From Vanrija pseudolonga (lineage: Eukaryota > Basidiomycota > Tremellomycetes > Trichosporonales > Trichosporonaceae), in assembly GCF_020906515.1 (NCBI RefSeq), contig NC_085852.1, forward strand, positions 1,860,001 to 1,924,000: 64,000 nucleotides of DNA, written 5' to 3'. A program made the translations under genes and the position numbers. Position 1 is the first letter of the stretch; each line of letters opens with the position of its first letter. Positions 1 to 11,612 of the stretch are shown piece by piece. Below the pieces are notes generated by a model, which saw only the letters and a list, made by a program, of their open reading frames with translations, searched no databases and was not told the origin of the DNA.

Positions 1-1
1 G

Positions 2-1789
2 CGCTCGGCATCGCAGTCCCGCCCTGCGACGCCTGCGTCACAGCCTGAGTGTGCGCGCTCAAGATCTGTCAAGCCAGAGGTGGAGCTGCTTTCGCGCGGT
101 GCGTCCCGCGCGCCGTCAGCCAAACCTGCCACACGCCGCGTGAAGAAACGCACGCCGACCCCGGAGCCAGAGAGCGATAGCGATAGCGACAGCGACGCCT
201 GGATCGAGCCCGTCATCACCATTGACGACGTGGATACGGACGACGAGGACACGTTTATTCGGCTGGTGCGCAACCTGCGCAGCTGGAACGGCAAGGGCAC
301 GAAGCAGGCGTACATTGAGGGTCTGGGCCGAAAGGTGAGAGTGTGTGGCGCGACAGAGCTGACGCGCAGGGTCTCGTTGCTGGCGCCACAGAGCTCTACT
401 ATGACAAGTATGGCGTGCTGGTCGACAACAACGTCCCCGGGCTGAAGAGAGACAAGGGGGAGAAGGTCGACAAGGGGAAGCAGGTTGCAGGTGGCCGTCG
501 GACCCGAGGCCAGCAGGCGGAGAGCGAGGACGAGGAGGATTTCAAGCCAAGCGCTTCACGATGGGGCAAGCCCAACGGAGGCGGCTTTTCCATCCTCGGC
601 AACGCGTCGGCTGCGGCGCATGCACGCTGGGCAAGAGTTCGCAGCAAGGCCAACAACGACGCAGACGGCAGCGAAGAGGATGAGGAGAAACCCGATGCCA
701 ACGACGACGCAGACGGTAGCGAGGAGGACGGGGAGAAGCTGAGCGATGACGAACCTCAGCCAAAGCGCCCCTCGGTGTCAAAATCAGCGTCACCAGTGAA
801 GCCAGATTCCCGCGTTGCATCGAAATCGCCGGTGAAGAATGGTTCGCCTGCCAAGCCCGCGTCCCCCGACATTGCCAAGTCCAAGTCGCCAGTGAAGAGC
901 GCATCGCCCGTGAAGAACGCGTCGCCTGCAAAGGACGACACGCCAGCGAAAAGCCGATCGCCCGACAAGAGCAGGTCCCCGGTGAAGCGCCCCTCGCCGT
1001 CGCCGTCTGCCAATGGGGACGACAACACGGACGCGGAGAGAGTGGAAGTGGAGGAGCCCCGGGAAGGCGATGAGAGAGGTGAGGAGGAGATCCTGGAGGT
1101 TGATGAGAGAGTGGAAGAGGAAGAGGAAGCGCTTCGTGAAGACGGTGCAGAGGAGGAGGATGAGCGTCGGGATGAAGCGTCCGAGGACGACGACAGGCCC
1201 CACGAGGATGAGCCACAAGTCGACGCCGAGGATGACGATGACGGTGAGCCTGATGCCGTCAACCAGCCCGAGGAGGACGAGCCTGATGTGGACGACAAGC
1301 CTGATGAGGTCGATCCCGATGACGAGAACAAGGCCGACGAGGGCGCAGCCGACGACGACAAGCCAGAGGAGAACGAAGCTGAAGACGCCGACGCCAACTC
1401 CGACGACGAGGTGCCCAACAACACCGACAACGCGATCGAGGTTCTGGAAACCGACACCGCCGACGATACCGACATTGAGATCACGGGAGCTGCGGCAGCC
1501 CCGGCCCCACCTGAACCCAGTGAGACTCAACCCCATGACGATGGCAGGGCTGAGCGCCAGGACAGGGGTGAACACGCAGAACGTGGTGCAGAGAAAGAAG
1601 AAGCGCAAAAGGAAGTCGTCAACGGGCAAGACGGAGCCGAAGAAGCGCAAGAAGAAGGCAAAGAAGCCGAAGCGGGAGTCGACGGTGAAGCGGGAAGTAA
1701 CAGTGAAGCGAGAGGTGACGGTGAAGCGGGAGACGACAGTCAAGGCGGAGGCAGCGACGCCGCGGCGAGTCAAGGTGGAGGGGGCATAG
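2..1789 (+). CDS. Acidic nuclear protein with SPVK repeats and basic VKRE tail (5' partial)
   Basis: The frame is open from the window edge, so the start lies upstream. Exons: <2-334, 370-1519, 1566-1789 (568 residues visible). The 35-nt first intron joins ...EGLGRK to GLVAGATELYYDK. The second intron (46 nt, GTGAGA...ACAG) moves translation into the frame encoding KKKRKRK and PKKRKKKAKKPKR, ending at TAG 1787-1789. I chose that frame because its codons end mostly in G/C; reading through the intron gives a low-GC3 Gly/Glu tail. Order of regions: a Ser/Arg-rich start, a short possibly folded stretch (about residues 70-130), S/T-P and SPVK repeats resembling CDK sites (about 230-320), a long Asp/Glu-rich region (about 320-480), then a basic tail with nuclear-localisation-like clusters. 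The tail has five VKxE motifs (VKRE three times, VKAE, VKVE) matching the SUMO-acceptor consensus. I do not recognise the family; a nuclear, chromatin-linked role is inference. Confidence 0.7.
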
Positions 1790-2100
1790 GCATAGAGGGG
1801 GCGTCGGGAGGTCAGTCTCCAGTGAAGCCCAGTAGCAACAGTTGCGTCAACCAGTAACACCCTATCCCATTTGTCTTGACGAGATACTTTATAGAAAGCA
1901 TGTAGCTGTCGAGTTGGTGGTCGTGGTGGAGATTGCCAAGAGTCCGCCACGACGCAAGAGCCACCACCGACTCCGGCCGTGTGCCTGAACTGGCCGACCT
2001 GAAATCGGCATCATGACAAGCCACCAGCCGGCAACGAACGACGAGTAATCTCCATCTCACTCTCACTCTCCCTCTCTCCCCATCGCACACCACACCCACC

Positions 2101-4085
2101 ATGGCCGGCCCCGGCCCCTCAAACGCCTACTATCGACGGTTTGCCCAGGGCGCCTCTGGGCCGATCCACGCGCCGACGGGCAGCGCGGCTCCTCTGCTCG
2201 ACACCCCACAGAGCAGCGAAGAGTTTGCGGACGAGGCAGCGCAGGAGAGCCTGTACGCGGTCCTCAACGTGCCCACGACGGCGTCCAACGCCGAGATCAA
2301 GGAGGCGTACCGCTCCCTCGCGGCCGTCTACCACCCGGACAAGCAGACGGACGACGTGCGCCGCTCGGCCGCGCACGCGCGCTTCACGGCCATCCAGCGC
2401 GCGCACGAGGTGCTCCTCGACCCCCGCCGAAGGACCGTGTACGACCTGCTCGGGGAGGAGGGGCTGCGGACGTCGTGGGATGTCGGGCCGAAGAACCTCA
2501 GCCCGCGCGCGATGCGCGCGCACTATGCGCGGCAGGCAAACGACAAGTGGCGCGCCGACGCCGACGCGCTCGTGCACAGCAAGGGCAACATGAGCATCAC
2601 GCTCGACGCGCGCGCCGTCTTCCTCCCCGAGTCGGCGTTCGCGGGCCTCGAGGGCGCCGAGAACATCAAGCACGACGCCGTGTCCCGCCTCCAGCGCGTC
2701 ATGCCGGGCCAGGTCACCATGACGCACAGCTTCGAGACGCCCATCAACGACCGCACCCAGCTCGTGATGGAGGGGACCATGGCCGCGCGCGGCGGCGCAG
2801 GCGGCGCGAATCTCAGCGGCACCCTCCGGCACCAGTTCTCCCCGCGTCTCTGGGCACAGTACACCCAGACGCTGATGAACCCGCGGATATCGACCCTCAA
2901 GGGGACGTACACGATCGACGAGAATACGTGGGTGCAGGGCTGGTCGGGGATGAGCTGACGGCAGGTATGTCACTGGTACGGCGATTTCGCAGACGTTCCT
3001 CGCGCCACCGCGCATCTCGGCGACCGTCGGCAGGAGGATATACGCCGAGACGACGGGGTTCATCAGTGGGTGACATGGAGCTGCGGCGCTGACATCAGCC
3101 TACAACACTGGCTTCTTCTCCCTCGGCCCGTGGGGCGCCGCGATGCCCGACGAGATGCGGTACGCCGACCAGTCGGCGCTCTCGATCGGGGCGACGAACG
3201 CGACCATGTCAGGCTCGGGGTGGACGGTCGAGGCGCAGACGGGCCTGGCGGCCAACCACGCCTCGGCCGACTGGAGCACGCACGCGCTCGGGCTCAAGCT
3301 CAAGGCTGGTGTCGGGGTCGAGCTGCGCGGCGGGCACGTGTTCGCCGACGCGACGGCGCACGTCACGGAGCACACTTATGCCGGCGCCACCTTCCAGCTG
3401 TACTTGAGCGGCGGGTTCCAGGTCAAGCTGCACATCTCGCGCGTGGGCCAGAAGCTCGCGCTGCCCATCCTGCTGTCGGGCGAGTACAACCCCTACGTCG
3501 TGCTGTTCAGCACCGTGATTCCGGCCGCGGCGTATGCGGCATGGCACCACTACTATCTCTTGCCGCGGAAGCACCAGCGCATTTCCAAGTGAGTGAGGGG
3601 GGAGGAGCAAAGCTGACGCCAGGCGTATCGAGGAGCTGCGGGAAGAACACGCCGACTACATTGCGCAGAAGAAGGCCGAGGCAGAGGATGCTTTGCTGCT
3701 CATGGAGCGCAGCGTCGCGGCCAAGGTGCAGGCCGAGCGCGCGCGCGACGGCCTGGTTATCCTTACTGCGCAGTATGGCCGCGCCGAGGACTTTACCGCG
3801 CGCGATATCCGGGATAACGGCGCCATCATCGACGTCACCGTGCCCGTCCAGGCGCTCGTGCAGAACTCGCGCGTGTTCATCCCCGGCGCGCGCAACAAGT
3901 TCAACCTGCTGGGATTCTACGACCCGTGTATCGGCGAGAACAAGAAGCTGCGCGTGCGATACCTCTTCCGAGGACAAATCCACGAGGTGACCGTCGACGA
4001 CGTGCAGTCGTTCCGTGCACCTGTCAAATGTAAGTGATCTGGCACAGCTGTCGCTGACCCCCTAGCCCATGCCCTCGAAGAATAG
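2101..4085 (+). CDS. DNAJC11: DNAJC11-family J-domain protein (mitochondrial)
   Basis: Exons: 2101-2931, 2993-3065, 3099-3588, 3623-4029, 4066-4085; 606 residues. The J domain (about residues 50-120) begins ESLYAVLNVP and carries the HPD motif in AAVYHPDKQTDD. It is followed by a long beta-rich region and a C-terminal DUF3395-type domain (VPVQALVQNSRVFIPG, then NLLGFYDPC). This order and the length fit DNAJC11, about 560 residues in human. In animals that protein sits at mitochondrial membrane contact/cristae complexes (MICOS/MIB) and helps keep cristae shape; fungal function is inferred from the family. A coiled stretch (ELREEHADYIAQKKAEAEDA) precedes the last domain. The start ATG has CACC before it. 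The first intron is the least certain: its donor is weak (GTGCAG) and a CAG|GTATGT lies inside it. The gene converges on SAC3 with only 66 bp between stop codons. Confidence 0.88.
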
Positions 4086-4151
4086 AAAATCACCACTCAT
4101 ATCAATGCTCATACTGCAATGCATCGTGCCAGTGGCACGGATAATCTACAT

Positions 4152-7100
4152 CTACACGGCCGAGATGGCGCTGGGGTCGAGTTGATTGAGTGTCGCGTTG
4201 GCCTCGGCCAGCGCGCGGAGTAAGCGCGCATTCTTGGCGACCTTGGAATCGGCCGCGTCGTCGGCTCGTCGCTTCTTGCCTTTGGTGGGAGACCGCTTGG
4301 TCGGTGTAGGCGGCAGCGGTGTCGCGGCGGCGAGCGCCAGCTGGGCCTCGTTGGCGACACGAGCCAAGCCTTCCACAGCCTGGTCGGTGGCACTGCCAAA
4401 AGAGTCTTGGACGTCGATGGCCAGTTTGTCCACCGCCTCGACAGGTTCGTTGCCAGGCAGCCATTGGTCTAGCGGGAGGCGTTGGAGTGTAAGGGTGCCA
4501 AAGACGTAATTGGCGATCCCGGACAGGACGGGGAGAATGGGAAGTGGTCGTCCTTGCGCCGTGGCCTGACGCAGGGGGCCAAGGGCCAGAGCGACGTCGT
4601 CAACCAAGCTCAGTGGCGGTTGCGACAGGTATTCTGCGATTGCTTCACCAATGGCGACATGGTCACGGCCCTTGATAGATGGGAACGGCTGGAGCTCTGG
4701 TGGCGCGTAGCTCGAGTTGTCGCTGACGGGCAGTTCCTCGACAACACCGTCGATGATATCGATGAGCTGCCGAAGTAGGTCCACTGTGAGTGCCAAAGCC
4801 TTTGTAACAAGTCCCGTGTCGGTAGGAAACTTGGCAAGCACGTGCTCAGCAAAGGCATAGAGTCGCTGCCATGACGGCTCGGTGATCGCGACAAGGCCTG
4901 TGTGTCAGCAGAGAAGCAATGGTCCGCCTTACGTTTAACCGGCACCACCACTTGTCCCTTGAGAGGGTCTCGAGGCACCAGGCTGCGCACCACCGCGCCA
5001 AAGCGGTTGTCCAAGTCCTCAGCGCCATCGAGGCTAAAAACTTGAACGGCGTCAAACTGAGCGACTTGGGGTCCGATGTCGAGGCGTTGAACAACTTGGT
5101 CGAGCGACTCTCTCTCCCAGGTCAGGATGAGCAGTGATGATTTGTAGCGGCTTTGCTGCTTGGCAACACCGATCGCTGCCTCCAACCGGTCCTGCGCGTC
5201 ATCGACATTGACATTGCGCGGAATCTTCTGGTCGACGGTGGTCGGCGCTTCCAGGATGAACAGCCCGGTGTCGACTGAGCCAGGGAACTCGCCATCGGCC
5301 TCGGATACAGTGGTGATAAAGTCGACTCCGTCACGGTGCAGGTCGTGGCCACTTGTAAGCTTTCGAACAAGCCAATTCCTTGCTTCCTCATTGGCTGGTG
5401 ACCCAGAATTCTCTGCAGTGAGGAGGACAGTCTCCCAAAGAGGTGTCTCCTCATCTGTCTGCTCTGACAGCAGCGGCGCAACGTGTCGGGCGATCGAGTG
5501 CAGGAAGGTGGACGGGGCATGTAGTTGATTCTTGATCCGCTCTGCACGGCGCAGTTCCATGTTGACCTCTGCCTCCTCCCGCCGCGTGGAACGTGAGGGC
5601 GCCGGGGATAGTGTCAACCTCGATCCGCCTGCAAACGATGCAGTCGACCGAGTCAACCCCATGGATCGCAGGGTTGAGAACGTCTGTTCACGGGCCTGTT
5701 CCATCTTGGCCTGAAGCTCGACCTTTCGCCTGGTCCAATCCAGCCAGTGAAGGGCAATTTTTCGAGCGAGTGTCTGTGCCCGTAGCTCGAGGGACTGTAC
5801 TCGTTTCGCCACTCGTGTCACCTCCTCTTCCACCAATCGGTCAAAGACTAGCGCGGAGCACTTCTTGATGAACGCCTGGCGCTGCGCCAACGACTCTCGG
5901 TGCTGCTTGGCAGCCTCCTGTCGATGGACAATCTTGGCCAGGTCAGGCTCCACAGATTGGAGGATTTGATCCACAACCTCGTCAACGAGCTGCCGGCTGA
6001 GAATGAAGGGTGCTGCTCGCCTCTGAGCATGCGAGATCTTGATTCGGGGGATGACCGGCACAGGTGGAGGTCGGGGTGGAGAAGGCAGCTTTGGCGAGGG
6101 CGGCTTCGGCGGAATCGCAGTTGGCGTTGTAGTCTGAGAAGCAAAGAACGTTGGGGGCGCCTTTGACGGCCCGGCCGGTGCCGGTTTGTCGAAGAAGGAT
6201 GGAATGGAGGTGGGCTCCGACGTTGGCGGCTTTGAAACACCAGAGAGTGCGGCGTCAAAGAAGGACGGTATTGGCTTTGGCTGTGGATCGGCGGGCTTGG
6301 GAGGCGTCGGGTCGGGCTTGTTGAAGAAGGAAGGTATTGGCGGCGGCGGCACAGTTGGAGTCGTTGACACTTCTGGTGGCGCTACTTTTGGTGGTGGTGG
6401 TGTAGCTGGTGCGAATGCAGAGGCTGAAGGCTGCGCCTTGGGCGTGGGGGCGAAGGCAGAAGTTTGGGGAGGCTTGCCGAACGCCGACAGGCCTGCACTT
6501 GTGGACGCAAAGGCACTGCCAGTAGTTGACGATGTAGAAAAGGCACTTCCACCTCCGTTCGCAGAGGGACCGCCATTTGCGAACGGGCCTTTCCCAAAGG
6601 CACTCTGCGACGAGAACGCGCCCGCCGATGATGATGATGACGATCCAGGTCGCTCAAAGATGCTTTTCCCAGGTACAGCCGGCTGCGGGGCGGCCTTGGC
6701 TAAAGCTGGCGACGGCTTGTACACGGGACGCGGTCGAGGCGCTGACATCACAGCTGGTCGAAGGGCAGCTGTACCGTCAATCTGAATGCCGGCGTTGCCG
6801 TTGATGATGTCCGAGTACGAGGCGTCGCCCTTCTTCTCCGTGATGAGCTTCCATCGGCGGGTAAACGGAGCATCCTTATTGTCTGGGACAGTCAGCCAAA
6901 GCAAATACACGCACGCACCGTTGAACTTGGCACCAAGGTTAACCAACGCGCCGACAGGACCAATCTCGACATCCTGGAACACCTCGATACCAAACCGCTC
7001 GGCGATGGCAGCAGACTCGTCGTCGGGGTTTTTGGACACTGGCACAATGTCATCCCAGGCAGGTTCGTCGTCTTCCTGCTCCTCCGCACCCATGAGGATG

Positions 7101-8435
7101 TCCATAGTGTCGAATAAGAGCATTCGGCGCTCCAGCACCTCACCCGATTCACTGTACCGAATCGGCTCGGCCTTGAGACGAGGGTAGGAGCGGACAAGGG
7201 CACGGAGAGCACTTCGGCGGATGTCGCGAAGCCGGACCTCGATGAGACAGGAGAGGAGGTATGGCACTTTGCCCTGCTTGAGGAGACGAACGAACCGTGT
7301 CAACAGATTGGCTCCGAGTTCAGCATTGAGCTTGGAGCCTTCCTTCTGCATGTCAAAGTTGCGCTGGGCAGCTTGCCGGATCTGCCATGCTAGCTTGACA
7401 AGGGGGTGGTCCAAGATAGCAGCGGGCAGTTCGGCAGTTGGGATCGAGACAGACTTGTTGGCGAGGTCGAAAATGAGCATATAGGCGCGAAACTCTGGCT
7501 CATTAGGGCAGGGTGTGTCGACGCCAAGCTCCTCTCGCCGGTCGTTGTACTGTTGTCTCAGTGACGTAAAGCATCGTCCAAGCTCCGCCGAGTCGATGTG
7601 CATGTCCGTGTTGGATCCAGTCTCCTCCTGCAGTTCGCGCAGACAGAGGATATGCCATCGGGCTATCCGCTCGAAAGTTGCAATCGCCTCGTCGTGGCCC
7701 CAGCTCGACTGCATCGCAAACTCCTTGCGGATGGCTCGTGTGCGGTCGCGGATAAAGCCTGCAGAGTTGCCCAAAGCTCGTCGTTCCGTTGGTGGTGGTG
7801 GGTTGACCGCATTAGGGTTGACGGCGGGCTGAAGCGGAAGGATCTGGCCGATAAGATAGTCGAGTGATCGCTGCAACAGGTGAGATCGCGGCTCGTCTGT
7901 GCACGAAACACTTACCACGAGGGCTTGAGGGGTACGCAGGTCTGATGGTAACTTGACGGCGTCACCATGTCCAGCACCGGCATCTGATCGGGTATACGCC
8001 GCTACGGCTTTGGAGTGATCCATCCGTCGATTTGGCAGCTGGTCATAGTCAGCCCCCCGCCCACGGAGCACCGCCTTCTAACGCTCACAGCTTCGAATGG
8101 GTGAATCTCCCGGGTGTACTCTCGAAACTCTCGTTCGTACTCTGGGCACATGTCTTCACATGTTCCCCGCATGTCGACGGCAGAGCCCAAGGTGGTCTTC
8201 CCCGACGAGATTAACCCTTGCTCGAGGAAGGCCTTACGCTCCTGTGCGCGAGTGGCTTCCAGCTGGCGGCATCAATGTCTATACCACGTGTTTCCGTCAC
8301 CCCACTCACCTCCTTGTAGCGGTTGCCGACGAGCACCGTGTTGAAACGGGCGGCGCGGGCGGCCTTCTTGTCGGCCTTGAGAAAGTCCTCATCGCCGTCA
8401 GAGTCGGCCGCAAAGGCCGGTGAGGGCGGCGCCAT
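4152..8435 (-). CDS. SAC3: TREX-2 mRNA export scaffold Sac3 (SAC3/GANP family)
   Basis: Exons in transcript order: 8435-8310, 8262-8089, 8038-7916, 7870-4933, 4897-4152; 1368 residues. The SAC3 signature RGTCEDMCPEYEREFREYTR lies at about residues 73-92. The helical SAC3/GANP core follows (FIRDRTRAIRKEFAMQ, then RWHILCLRELQEE). The middle is disordered with FG-like pieces (SAFGKGPFANGG, near residue 565) and three IPSFF[DN] repeats (about residues 655-700). A helical segment after LSRQLVDEVVDQILQSVEPD resembles the Sus1/centrin-binding region. Sac3 scaffolds TREX-2 at the inner face of the nuclear pore and couples transcription to mRNA export. The basic tail (PTKRSPTKGKKRR) could aid nuclear import. 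The four introns are 35-50 nt. The start is the first in-frame ATG before an acidic N-terminus that runs into exon 2. Confidence 0.92.
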
Positions 8436-9030
8436 CGTGCGAAATGGGATGTGGGGCGAAGTGCAGCTGCCGTGTCTGCCTGCGAGGTGTTGCAGACGCG
8501 GCTGCTTGTTGCACAATGCCGAGGTGGTTGGGGTGATCAGAGAGAAGCGAGTTATAACCAAGGTCTGCTCGTCTGAATGTTGCTCACCCTTTGAACGGCG
8601 GTCATTGATGGTCGTCATGTCTTGAGCAACATTTGATTCCGTTGAAGTACGGAGATACCTACCATGTCCGTCGCTCTCTAGAGCTCCTCCCCCAGTCTCT
8701 CTCTGACCGACCTCTGTGCATGCACATATGCACACGATATCAGAGGCGCCCTGCGTGTCCGAGGGAGCATGGGGTGCATTAACACTAGTGTGTGCTGCTG
8801 GGCGGGCAGGCCATGAGGCGCTAAGCCGGACAATAGTTGCATCTTGGATCCAACGGCGGCTGCTCTGGCTTAAGACAACCCCTTCGTGTGGTGATTGAAG
8901 GAAAGGTTGGGCAGGGGTAGGCCATTCTAATGTCACACCTGCAATTTAAAGCACGACTGGTACAAAAGCCGAGTATAACTGGGTCAAAAGAGCCAAATGC
9001 AGTGAAACAGGAGACACACACTCGTAAATC
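8436..9030. other. Intergenic, SAC3 upstream region
   Basis: This stretch lies upstream of SAC3 and beyond the 3' end of the F-box-like pseudogene. Short frames here lack conserved features and have poor codon bias. I see no RNA gene, repeat or clear promoter element. Confidence 0.5.
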
Positions 9031-10207
9031 TCAGGCGCGTGAAAATGGATTGAAGTTGAGCTCGCCAGTGGAGATGCAGTGTTGGGGGAAGTTCGCAGCA
9101 GATGTTCGATCCTGCTCCTCTGCCTCTACCCATGTCGACTCTGCGTGAAACACGAGTCAGCTGAAGAGCATGTGCATTGGGAAGTGGCACTGTAACTCAC
9201 CGCAAACTTTACACGGGGGTGGGTTGTCGCCAAATGTGATCTTCAGGCTGCGGTGCTTCTCGAGAGTACCCCACTGTTCCCGGAGCCTGGCTTCCGCCTC
9301 ATCTTCTTTCTTGAGATATACTGGAATTGGTGGTTGCGTCAAGCGGTCGGCATACATTCCGAAGATGCTCAGTGAGGCTTCCTGGCTCCAAACTTGGTAT
9401 CGCGCCTCCAGAATGAAGATTCGGAAGGATTCCCATTCGATAGGCAGGTGCTCACACCCACTAATCTGTTCAATGGCATCGCAGTGTACTGTAAGGTTTC
9501 GGATGTTGTCCATGCGGAAGTCGAAGTTCGTCCAGTAGTCTGGTGGAGAGTGCTGCTTGTTCCTGGTCGAAGTTCGTCCAGTAGTCTGGTGGAGAGTGCT
9601 GCTTGTTCCTGGCGGAACAAGGCAGGTACTTGAGACGATCCAAGGAGTAGTCGCCCCCTCGTACACAGACCTCCTCGAGATAATCGAACATAACGAAGTC
9701 GTCTGGAAGATATGTTGTGGGTAAGGCCTGAACCCTTCTACCCCGAATGTAGTTGTCCTCCAGGCATAAAGTTCGCACATTTGGGAACAAAGGAACCTTT
9801 GAGCGTGATACCATGTAAAGATCGCGGTAGTCGATGGGGGGCGGATAAAGGTGAAGTCGACGAACATAGCTGAAGGTTCGGTTTGCCCGCTCGGTCAGTG
9901 GACCTTTGCGTGGGGATATCCGACTGGCAAACCGTCCACTCTCCGACTTTCGCCGGTGGCGCGGTTCCGTGCTTCCGACAAGAAGCTGGAACAGCTGCCC
10001 ATCATCGAGCTGTAGGTTGCGATAGAGTCGAGGGGCTGCCATATCCCACATGGACTTGGAAGTTTGGAGCAGCGCAACGAGACTGGAGCTATCTGTGACG
10101 GGATCGATGTGCCAAACGACGCGGTCGAGGAGCTCAACAGGAAGGCGTGGTGAGCGACGTGCTGCTGGCACAGGCGTGTCGGCATCTTGCGTGGGTTTGG
10201 TTGCCAT
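9031..10207 (-). pseudogene. F-box-like protein, copy 1, disrupted
   Basis: Two exons are recognisable, 10207-9201 and 9140-9031, separated by a 60-nt intron in the same place as in the two paralogues upstream. The N-terminus holds an F-box-like segment (LPVELLDRVV ... MWDMAAPRLYRNLQLDD), and the body matches copy 2 (KVPLFPNVRTLCLEDNY, CVRGGDYSLDRLKYLPC). An exact 46-bp tandem duplication at 9521-9612 shifts the frame, and translation then runs to a stop at 9470-9472 (about 245 residues). With only one repeat unit the frame would continue through NIRNLTVHCD, GDNPPPCKVCG and, after splicing, STWVEAEEQDRTSAAN, as in copy 2. The frame is otherwise open, which points to recent loss. A shorter functional product cannot be excluded. 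F-box proteins recruit substrates to SCF ubiquitin ligases; here the family is inferred from the short motif only. Confidence 0.75.
9521..9612. repeat. Exact 46-bp tandem duplication (2 copies)
   Basis: The copies at 9521-9566 and 9567-9612 are identical. The unit length is not a multiple of three, so the duplication changes the frame of the F-box-like gene around it. Identity suggests a very recent event or an assembly artefact. Confidence 0.95.
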
Positions 10208-10493
10208 GCTGATCCAGTATGTTTCATTTGGGGGTTAGGCCGCCGTGGTAGAGAATAGGACATTGATGTTGAGGTGGACGGTCAAGTTGTGGACAAGAGC
10301 ATCTTAAACAGGTAACAGACAGCTGATTGTGAGGATGACGTCATGCGGCTTGTGCTTCCGCAGGTCATGCTGTCGCCTGGCAGCCTAGCAATGTGAGCCC
10401 TCCAACCGCTTTTGACTGGACCACAGGCAATGGGACAGAGTCACAACAACAGGGCTTGCGTGCACCCAATAGGTACATGTATTCATACTGGTC

Positions 10494-11612
10494 TCAGGAA
10501 GGTTGGTCGTTCATTTCCCCAGTGGAGATCCGATATTGCGGCCAATTGGCCGCAGAGGTTCTATCTTGCTCCTCTGCCTCCACCCAAGTCGAGCCTGGGT
10601 GAAATCAAGTCAGTTGGATTACGGGTGGCATTGTTCCCTACTTACCGCAGACTTTGCAAGGGGGTGGGTTGTCGCCAAACGTTATGGCCAAGGTTGGATA
10701 CTTGTCAAGGGTACCCCACTCTTCTCGCAGGGTCGCTTCTGCCTCGTCGTGCTTTTTGAAGTAAACTGAAATAGGTGGCTGCTGCTCCCTCGGTCGATCG
10801 CCAGGATGTTCCATACTTGATAAAGCGTCTTCCCGAACCTGCACTTGAAACAGCGCCTCGAGTACGAACACTTGAAACGATTCCCATGCGCTCGGGAGGT
10901 GGTCACACCAAGTCACCTGTGCGAAGTCATCACAGTGGACTGTTATGTTCCGAATGTTATCCAAATTATATCTTGCTGAGTATTGGGGTGGAGGTTGTCG
11001 ATCCTTTCGCCAGGCGCAAGGCAGGTACCTGAGGCGGGCCAAGGAGTAGTCACCCCCGCGTATGCACACTTGCTCGAGATGGTCGAAGACGACATAGGTA
11101 GTGGGAAGGCGCCGATGGTAGTGTTCGAGCATCGGGCCCACGGGGCTGCGATCGTAGTTGTCCTCTAGGCAGAGAGTTCGCACGTTTGGGAATAGTGGGA
11201 CCTTGGCCTGCGAGACCATGAACAGATCAAAGAGGTCGACTGGTGGCGGGTATAGATGGAGCGGCGTCACCAAACTGAGGGGACGTTTGGCACGTGCGGT
11301 CAAGGCGCCGTTGCGCGAGTTTATGCGGCTGTCGGCATATCGTCCACCCTCCATCTTGGGCCGATAGTGGGGCTCTGTGCCGCCGACAAGGAGGTCGTAC
11401 AGTTGATCGTCATCGAGTTTGAGGCTGCGGTACAGCCGGGGGGCAGCCAGGTCCCACATGGACTGAGATGTTTGGAGCAGGGCGATGAAGGTGCTGCCGT
11501 CAGCGGCGGGATCCAGCTGCGCAACGATATTGTCGAGCATCTCGACTGGAAGTCGCACAGGAGAGTGCCCTGCGGGGTGCGCATGACCGTCGGTGTGATC
11601 TGTGGCCGCCAT
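10494..11612 (-). CDS. F-box-like protein, copy 2 (intact)
   Basis: Exons: 11612-10646 and 10594-10494, with a 51-nt intron; 355 residues. I prefer the ATG at 11612 (MAATDHTDGHAH) over one 24 codons upstream because it gives an N-terminus like copy 1 and the upstream stretch is unlike any paralogue. An F-box-like motif lies at about residues 20-65 (VRLPVEMLDNIV ... MWDLAAPRLYRSLKLDD). Shared blocks follow: KVPLFPNVRTLCLEDNY, CIRGGDYSLARLRYLPC, NIRNITVHCDD and GDNPPPCKVCG. The last exon encodes STWVEAEEQDRTSAANWPQY and a short tail to TGA. The Pro-Pro-Cys-x-x-Cys just before the intron is constant in all three copies. The motif suggests an SCF substrate adaptor, but I see no clear leucine-rich repeats and cannot name a target. 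It is the middle member of a head-to-tail array. Confidence 0.75.

Noticed and set aside
343-1857. Unspliced reading of the first gene to a stop at 1857
   Set aside because: The last part has low third-position GC and no motif; splicing at 1519/1566 gives a basic, high-GC3 tail.
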